NCBI GenBank assembly: GCA_903887655.1 | Contig: CAISQQ010000309.1 | Span: 1-11,603 of the forward strand | DNA length: 11,603 nt | Direction of reading: 5' to 3' | Origin: an uncultured Burkholderiales bacterium | GTDB taxonomy: Bacteria > Pseudomonadota > Gammaproteobacteria > Burkholderiales > Burkholderiaceae_C | Shown: positions 6,773 to 11,603 of the stretch, piece after piece | Layout: each line of letters starts with the position of its first letter | Position numbering within the stretch: position 1 is the stretch's first letter | The notes under the pieces: model-generated | Databases searched by the model: none | Seen by the model: only the letters and a program-made list of their open reading frames with translations | What the model was told of the DNA's origin: nothing | Translations under genes and position numbers: made by a program

Positions 6773-9700
6773 ATGACCAGTACGACCGTTGCCGAGTTTG
6801 CCAAAGAGCTCAAAAAAACCACCCCCATCTTGCTCGATCAATTGCGATCGGCCGGGTTGGCCAAGTCCACGCCAGACGATGAACTGACCGATACGGATAA
6901 ACAAAAGCTGTTGGCTTTTTTACAATCAACACATGGCACTGCGGCGCCTGTGACGGAGCGTAAAAAAATCACCCTGGTGAAAAAATCCACCACCGAGATC
7001 AAACAAGCCGATGCCAGCGGCAAGGCTCGCACCATTCAAGTTGAAGTGCGTAAAAAACGCACCTTCATCCAAGGCGGTGACACACCCGAAGTCTCGCCTG
7101 TCGCTGCCCCAACTCCTGCCGCCCCCGTGGCCCCCATCATCGACCAAGCCGAGTTGGCGCGTCGAGAAGAAGAAGCCCGCCGCCAAGCCGAGCTCATCCG
7201 TCGCCAAGAGGAAGAGTTGGCTGAAAAAAGAAGAGTTCGCCAAGCCCAAGAGGCTCAAGAGTTGGCCAAAGCCAAGAGCCGTTTGCAAGACCAATCTCAA
7301 TTGGCCAAGGAAGCGTTTGACGCGGCCAATGCGGTTCATGCCAAGGCCTCTGCGCCTGCTGAAGGTGCTGCTGCTCATGCCACCCCCACTGAAGACAAAA
7401 AAGACAGCGATGAGTCTTTGAGCCCAGCCTCATTGGCGTCTCTTGATGCCTTGGTTCGCGCCAAGGCGCCCGCTGAGACGACTTCCAAGCGCGCTCAAGC
7501 GACACCCCCCCCAAGCCCGTCCACCGATGTCCACCCCGAACTCGGCGCCGATGTGCTCGACGCCAACGATCAGTCCGAGGCCGCTGTTGCAGCCCGCGCT
7601 GCCAGGGCTGAGCTCGAAGCGAAATTGGCCCACTCCAAAGCTGTTGCTGAAGAAGAGGCGCTGCGCGCCAAAGATCTTGAAAACCGCAGGCGCATCGCTT
7701 TGAACGAGGCCGAAGCCATTCGTCAAATGATGAATGCGCCCAAAAAAGTGGCGCCGCCACCACCCGTGGTCGCCAAAAAGCCCGAACCCGGCAAGCTCGA
7801 CCCCAACGCCAAGGGCGCCATCAAAGGCACCTTGCACAAACCACCGCCTGGGGCCAACACCACGGCGACCAAACCTGCCAGCACCACGGTGAGCAAAGAC
7901 GGCAAAGAGGTCAAGAGCGCCAAATTGTCCTCGAGCTGGGCGGATGAGCAGGCCAAAAAACGAGAAATCAAAACCCGTGGCGACACCTCTGCTGGAGCCA
8001 ATCGCAACAGCTGGCGTGGCGGGCCCAGGGGGCGTCGCGAGAGAGATCGCGACGATCAGCATGTTCCCCAAGCACCGGTGGAGGCCCGCATCTTTGAGGT
8101 GCACGTGCCAGAAACCATTACCGTGGCCGAGTTGGCTCACAAAATGGCCGTGAAAGCCTCTGAGGTCATCAAGCATTTGATGAAACTCGGACAAATGGTC
8201 ACGATCAATCAACCCTTGGACCAAGACACCGCCATGATTGTGGTGGAGGAGATGGGTCACAAAGCGATCATTGCCGCACTCGATGACCCAGAGGCGTTCA
8301 CTGAAGAAGAGAACTCTGCCACCTCGGCACCGTCACTGGCCCGAGCACCGGTGGTCACCGTCATGGGTCACGTCGACCATGGCAAAACCTCTTTGCTCGA
8401 CTACATCCGACGCGCCAAGGTGGCCTCGGGTGAAGCCGGTGGCATTACCCAGCACATCGGGGCCTACCATGTGCAGACCTCTCGGGGCATGATCTCATTT
8501 TTGGACACCCCGGGTCACGAGGCCTTCACCGCCATGCGCGCACGTGGCGCCAAAGCCACCGATATTGTGATTTTGGTCGTTGCCGCCGATGACGGCGTGA
8601 TGCCACAAACGCGTGAAGCCATCAAACACGCCAAGGCAGCAGGCGTGCCCATTGTGGTGGCCATGAACAAGATTGACAAACCCGATGCCAATCCCGACCG
8701 CGTGAAGGGCGAACTCGTGGCTGAAGAGGTCGTGCCTGAAGAATTCGGTGGCGAGTCGCCCTTCATTGCGGTGTCGGCCAAAACCGGTCAAGGTGTGGAT
8801 GAGTTGTTGGAGCAAGTATTGCTGCAAGCCGAAGTGCTCGAGCTCAAGGCGCCAGTCGACGCCATGGCCAAGGGCCTGGTGATCGAGGCCAAGCTTGACA
8901 AAGGGCGCGGCCCAGTTGCCACCATCTTGGTCCAATCGGGGACCCTCAACGTGGGTGATGTGGTTCTTGCGGGTCAAACTTTCGGACGCGTGCGAGCCAT
9001 GCTTGATGAAAACGGCAAAACCATCAAATCGGCTGGTCCCTCCATCCCCGTAGAAATTCAAGGCCTCACCGAAGTGCCCCAAGCTGGCGACGAGTTCATG
9101 GTGATGGCTGACGAGCGGCGTGCTCGTGAGATTGCGACGTACCGCGCCGGAAAATTCCGCAACACCAAGCTGGCCAAACAACAAGCCTCCAAACTGGAGA
9201 ACATGTTCAGCGACATTGCCCAAGGCGAGACCAAATTGCTGCCCATCATCATCAAAGCCGATGTGCAGGGCTCCCAAGAGGCCTTGTCCACGTCGCTGCT
9301 CAAACTCTCGACCGAAGAGGTCAAGGTGCAGATGGTCTACACCGCAGTCGGTGGTATCAGCGAGAGCGATGTGAACCTGGCCATCGCCTCCAAAGCGGTG
9401 ATCATTGGATTCAACACCAGGGCCGACGCAGGAGCTAGAAAACTCGCCGAGAACAACGGTGTGGAAATTCGCTACTACCAAATCATCTATGACGCCGTTG
9501 ATGAGCTCAAGTCCGCCATGTCGGGCATGCTCACCCCGGACAAGAAGGAAGAGGTCATTGGAACGGCCGAGATCCGTCAAGTCTTCAGGGTCAGCAAAAT
9601 TGGCTCCATTGCCGGTTGTATGGTCACACAAGGTGTGGTCCGTCGCTCGGCCCAGTTGCGACTGCTGCGCAACAATGTGGTGATCTTCACAGGCGAGCTC

Positions 9701-9847
9701 GAGAGCTTAAAGCGCTTCAAGGACGATGCACGCGAAGTCAAAGAGAACTTTGAGTGTGGCTTGAACATCAAGGGCTACAACGACATTGAAGAGGGCGATC
9801 AATTGGAGTTCTTTGAGATCAAGGAAGTGGCCAGAACACTGAGTTGA
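6773..9847 (+). CDS. infB: Translation initiation factor IF-2
   Basis: IF2 is the GTPase that brings fMet-tRNA to the 30S subunit and promotes subunit joining. At 1024 aa it is longer than E. coli IF2 (890 aa), because of a long N-terminal half. The layout is: an IF2_N module (about 1-55); a charged, Ala/Glu/Arg-rich probable coiled coil (about 124-185); an Ala/Pro/Lys-rich linker to about 410; an Arg-rich GGPRGRRERDRDD patch near 415; and a second IF2_N-like module (about 439-500). The G domain has G1 GHVDHGKT at 532-539, DTPGH at 578-582, NKID at 632-635 and SAK at 668-670. Domain II and the fMet-tRNA-binding C-terminal domains follow. TAGGAA lies 9 nt before the ATG, 24 nt after nusA. E. 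coli infB has internal starts giving shorter isoforms; I could not identify equivalents here. Confidence 0.98.
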   Translation: MTSTTVAEFAKELKKTTPILLDQLRSAGLAKSTPDDELTDTDKQKLLAFLQSTHGTAAPVTERKKITLVKKSTTEIKQADASGKARTIQVEVRKKRTFIQGGDTPEVSPVAAPTPAAPVAPIIDQAELARREEEARRQAELIRRQEEELAEKRRVRQAQEAQELAKAKSRLQDQSQLAKEAFDAANAVHAKASAPAEGAAAHATPTEDKKDSDESLSPASLASLDALVRAKAPAETTSKRAQATPPPSPSTDVHPELGADVLDANDQSEAAVAARAARAELEAKLAHSKAVAEEEALRAKDLENRRRIALNEAEAIRQMMNAPKKVAPPPPVVAKKPEPGKLDPNAKGAIKGTLHKPPPGANTTATKPASTTVSKDGKEVKSAKLSSSWADEQAKKREIKTRGDTSAGANRNSWRGGPRGRRERDRDDQHVPQAPVEARIFEVHVPETITVAELAHKMAVKASEVIKHLMKLGQMVTINQPLDQDTAMIVVEEMGHKAIIAALDDPEAFTEEENSATSAPSLARAPVVTVMGHVDHGKTSLLDYIRRAKVASGEAGGITQHIGAYHVQTSRGMISFLDTPGHEAFTAMRARGAKATDIVILVVAADDGVMPQTREAIKHAKAAGVPIVVAMNKIDKPDANPDRVKGELVAEEVVPEEFGGESPFIAVSAKTGQGVDELLEQVLLQAEVLELKAPVDAMAKGLVIEAKLDKGRGPVATILVQSGTLNVGDVVLAGQTFGRVRAMLDENGKTIKSAGPSIPVEIQGLTEVPQAGDEFMVMADERRAREIATYRAGKFRNTKLAKQQASKLENMFSDIAQGETKLLPIIIKADVQGSQEALSTSLLKLSTEEVKVQMVYTAVGGISESDVNLAIASKAVIIGFNTRADAGARKLAENNGVEIRYYQIIYDAVDELKSAMSGMLTPDKKEEVIGTAEIRQVFRVSKIGSIAGCMVTQGVVRRSAQLRLLRNNVVIFTGELESLKRFKDDAREVKENFECGLNIKGYNDIEEGDQLEFFEIKEVARTLS

Positions 9848-10136
9848 TCGGGCCCGCTCCTGAACCCCTGGACGGTGGTGCACAAGGCCAGTGCCGAGAG
9901 GCTCGCGTCTTGTCATTCGGGCCAGCTGAGGCCTCAAAGTTCACACCACTGCCCAGATCGATGAGAGCGGACACGCCCAGTCTGTCACAACAGCGTCACA
10001 GACTTTGACCGACAACTCTGTAGGATCGAGTCTTGTCTGAGTTTCGGTGGGTGCACAAGGGCTTTCGAGTTGGGACTCGGGTCACATTGGATCGTTGATT
10101 TATTTTTGAGATAAAGTTGAATGTTTTTGGTCTTGC
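9848..10136. other. 289-bp noncoding gap between infB and rbfA
   Basis: No convincing gene is visible here. Small structures seen are GTCTGT/ACAGAC arms around 9980-10003, which also contain a direct repeat of GTCACA, and a 5-bp stem CGAGT (10066-10070) / ACTCG (10075-10079) with loop TGGG. A weak promoter-like pair, TTGGAT (10087-10092) and GATAAA (10110-10115) with 17-bp spacing, is the best placed to serve rbfA. No intrinsic terminator follows infB. The stretch from about 10091 to 10130 is clearly more AT-rich than its surroundings. Confidence 0.4.
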
Positions 10137-10505
10137 ATGCGTAAATCACCATCGTCTTCTCACCGCGGCTTTAAAGTGGCTGACCAAATCCAACGCGATT
10201 TGGCCCAACTCATCGCGCGTGAGCTCAAAGACCCCAGGGTCGGGATGGTCACGCTCCAAGGCGTGGAGGTCACCCCTGACTACGCCCATGCGAAGGTGTT
10301 TTTCAGCACCTTGGCCAGCGACCCCGCGCTCGCGACCGAAGGACTCAATCAAGCCGCTGGATTTTTGCGAAACGGCTTATTCAAACGGCTTCAAATCCAC
10401 ACAGTTCCCACCTTGCATTTCATCTACGATGCCACACCCCAAAAGGCAGCGGAGCTCAACGTGTTGATTCACCAAGCTTTGTCCTCCAAGGCCAAAGATG
10501 ACTGA
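10137..10505 (+). CDS. rbfA: 30S ribosome-binding factor RbfA
   Basis: RbfA is a small KH-type RNA-binding protein that binds the 30S subunit near helix 1 of 16S rRNA, helps late maturation and is important in the cold. The protein is 122 aa (E. coli 133). Family blocks are visible in order: RGFKVADQIQRDLAQLIARELKDPRVG near the N-terminus, VEVTPDYAHAKVFFSTL, AAGFLRNGLFKRLQIHTVPTLHFIYD, and a short tail. The ATG at 10137 gives the typical start for this family, but no clear ribosome-binding site precedes it. The gene is unusually far (289 bp) from infB and may have its own promoter. Its 3' end overlaps truB by 8 nt, so truB translation is probably coupled to it. Confidence 0.96.
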   Translation: MRKSPSSSHRGFKVADQIQRDLAQLIARELKDPRVGMVTLQGVEVTPDYAHAKVFFSTLASDPALATEGLNQAAGFLRNGLFKRLQIHTVPTLHFIYDATPQKAAELNVLIHQALSSKAKDD

Positions 10506-11603
10506 GGCCCTCACTCACCCGCTCGTGCAAGCTTACGCCCCCACAGAGCAAGCGCATTTGAATGCATCGGCTCTGAGCGGTGAGGGTGCATTGCCAGCCT
10601 CCTTGCTGGCTCCTCACGCAGACGCACCACTGGCCCCGCAAACCGAGCTTGTTCAAAAAGTCAAACGCACGCCCAAAAAAGGCATCAAACGCCATCCGGT
10701 GCACGGGGTCTTTTTGCTCGACAAACCCCTGGGGCTGTCGAGCAATCAGGCTTTGCAAAAAGTCAAATGGCTTTTTCAAGCAGAAAAAGCCGGACACACG
10801 GGAACGCTGGACCCCTTGGCCACGGGTGTCTTGCCCATCTGTTTGGGTGCGGCCACGAAGTTCAGTCAACTGCATTTGGATGCCAATAAAAGCTACTGGG
10901 CGGTGGCCCGACTCGGAGAGCTCAGTGCCACCGGTGACAGCGAAGGTCCACTTGAAGAGGGCGGGCCGTGCGCCGATTTGGATTTGAGTGTTGTGGCACT
11001 CAAAGCCGTGGCCCAGCAGTTCCTTGGACAAATTGAGCAAACCCCACCCATGCACAGTGCATTGAAGGTCAATGGCCGTGCACTCTATGACTATGCCCGC
11101 GAAGGGGTGAGCATCGACAGGGCCAGCCGGACAGTGCAGATCTTTGATCTCAATTTGTGCGAAATCACTGCGGTTGAGGAACTCAAGAACTTCGATCCAA
11201 GTTTGCCAAAGAATTACGCATCGGTGCCTGCGACGCCATCAAAAGGGGGGGACGCTGTCACCTCAAAAGAAACGCTGGACGCGGCCTTGTGGGATGCATT
11301 TTTCAAGCCCGGCAAGCGTCTGTTGGGCATCAAAGTGCACTGCTCCAAGGGGACTTACATTCGCACCCTGGCGCAAGACCTGGGTGAGGCCTTGGGGTGT
11401 GGGGCTTATTTGCTCAGCCTCAGGCGCGTGCAAACAGGCCCCTTTGGGCAGGAACTGTGCACCAGCATCGAAGCCCTTGAGGGCATGGATCCTCAGCAAA
11501 AGACGCAAACAATTGGTCCCATTGAGAGCTTACTCAAAGATCATGCACCCATTTATCTGGAGGATGAGGAGGCGGCACGCTTTCTCTCAGGGCTCAGGCG
11601 AAG
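10498..11603 (+). CDS. truB: tRNA pseudouridine(55) synthase TruB (3' end cut by window edge)
   Basis: TruB converts U55 in the T-loop of tRNAs to pseudouridine and also acts as a tRNA chaperone. The frame runs from the ATG at 10498, which overlaps rbfA by 8 nt and has AAGG 6 nt upstream, to the window end without a stop (368 codons). Core motifs are present: GVFLLDKPLGLSSNQALQKV, the catalytic aspartate in GHTGTLDPLATG (Asp105), a tyrosine in KSYWAVARLG (Tyr133, matching E. coli Tyr76), PPMHSALKVNGRALYDYAR, and HCSKGTYIRTLAQDLGEALGCG (from residue 281). Two oddities stand out. There is an N-terminal extension of about 65 residues before the first conserved block, much longer than in E. coli. 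There is also an insertion of about 45 residues (roughly 224-275) between the IFDLNLCEI strand and the HCSKG block. Both are in frame and the catalytic residues are intact, so the enzyme is probably active. Confidence 0.95.
   Translation, partial: MTEALTHPLVQAYAPTEQAHLNASALSGEGALPASLLAPHADAPLAPQTELVQKVKRTPKKGIKRHPVHGVFLLDKPLGLSSNQALQKVKWLFQAEKAGHTGTLDPLATGVLPICLGAATKFSQLHLDANKSYWAVARLGELSATGDSEGPLEEGGPCADLDLSVVALKAVAQQFLGQIEQTPPMHSALKVNGRALYDYAREGVSIDRASRTVQIFDLNLCEITAVEELKNFDPSLPKNYASVPATPSKGGDAVTSKETLDAALWDAFFKPGKRLLGIKVHCSKGTYIRTLAQDLGEALGCGAYLLSLRRVQTGPFGQELCTSIEALEGMDPQQKTQTIGPIESLLKDHAPIYLEDEEAARFLSGLRR

Noticed and set aside
7080..8060. Repeat-like Ala/Pro/Lys and Glu/Arg-rich tract in infB as an inserted or mobile element
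   Set aside because: It is the normal low-complexity linker of IF2, in frame and with codon use like the rest of the gene.
8495..9631. Long antisense ORF (378 codons) opposite infB
   Set aside because: His/Gly-rich translation typical of the reverse strand of a biased coding gene; no motif or start signal.
10005..10026. TTGACC ... TAGGAT as an rbfA promoter
   Set aside because: The two boxes are only 10 bp apart, too close for a sigma70 promoter.

Overview
The window is a chromosomal segment of a betaproteobacterium. The rimP-nusA-infB-rbfA-truB order, the wording of the RimP, NusA and IF2 proteins, and the paired LivHMGF transporter with a PcaR-type IclR regulator all resemble Comamonadaceae/Burkholderiales. 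GC content looks to be in the mid-50s percent by eye (not computed), which is low for that family. Genus is not assigned. No mobile element, CRISPR array, rRNA or tRNA was seen.

Region 1 (1-3209, minus strand) is a tightly packed operon, transcribed livH-livM-livG-livF. It encodes two membrane permeases and two ATPases of a branched-chain/hydrophobic amino-acid (HAAT) family ABC importer. livH/livM and livM/livG overlap by 4 nt (ATGA). livF runs off the left edge, and the periplasmic binding protein is not in the window.

Region 2 (3210-4313) is a divergent control region of about 340 bp followed by a plus-strand IclR-family regulator of the PcaR/PcaU/PobR type. The control region holds a plausible sigma70 promoter, a sequence matching the PcaR/PcaU operator core (TTCGATAATCG), a nested inverted repeat in the presumed livH leader, and a 20-codon ORF ending just before the regulator. 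Together these suggest that the transporter may import an aromatic acid or a related carboxylate rather than leucine.

Region 3 (4314-11603, plus strand) is the conserved transcription/translation operon: rimP (30S maturation), nusA (transcription elongation/antitermination), infB (IF2), rbfA (30S maturation, 17S processing) and truB (tRNA psi55 synthase, cut by the right edge). A strong intrinsic terminator hairpin lies upstream of rimP, just after a -10-like box, so it may be an attenuator. infB and rbfA are separated by an unusually wide gap of 289 bp, while rbfA and truB overlap by 8 nt. TruB carries an N-terminal extension and a central insertion absent from the E. coli enzyme.

This is mostly core housekeeping DNA plus an ordinary transporter operon. 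I found no convincing undescribed system. The best leads are the PcaR-like operator, the putative rimP attenuator and the TruB insertion.
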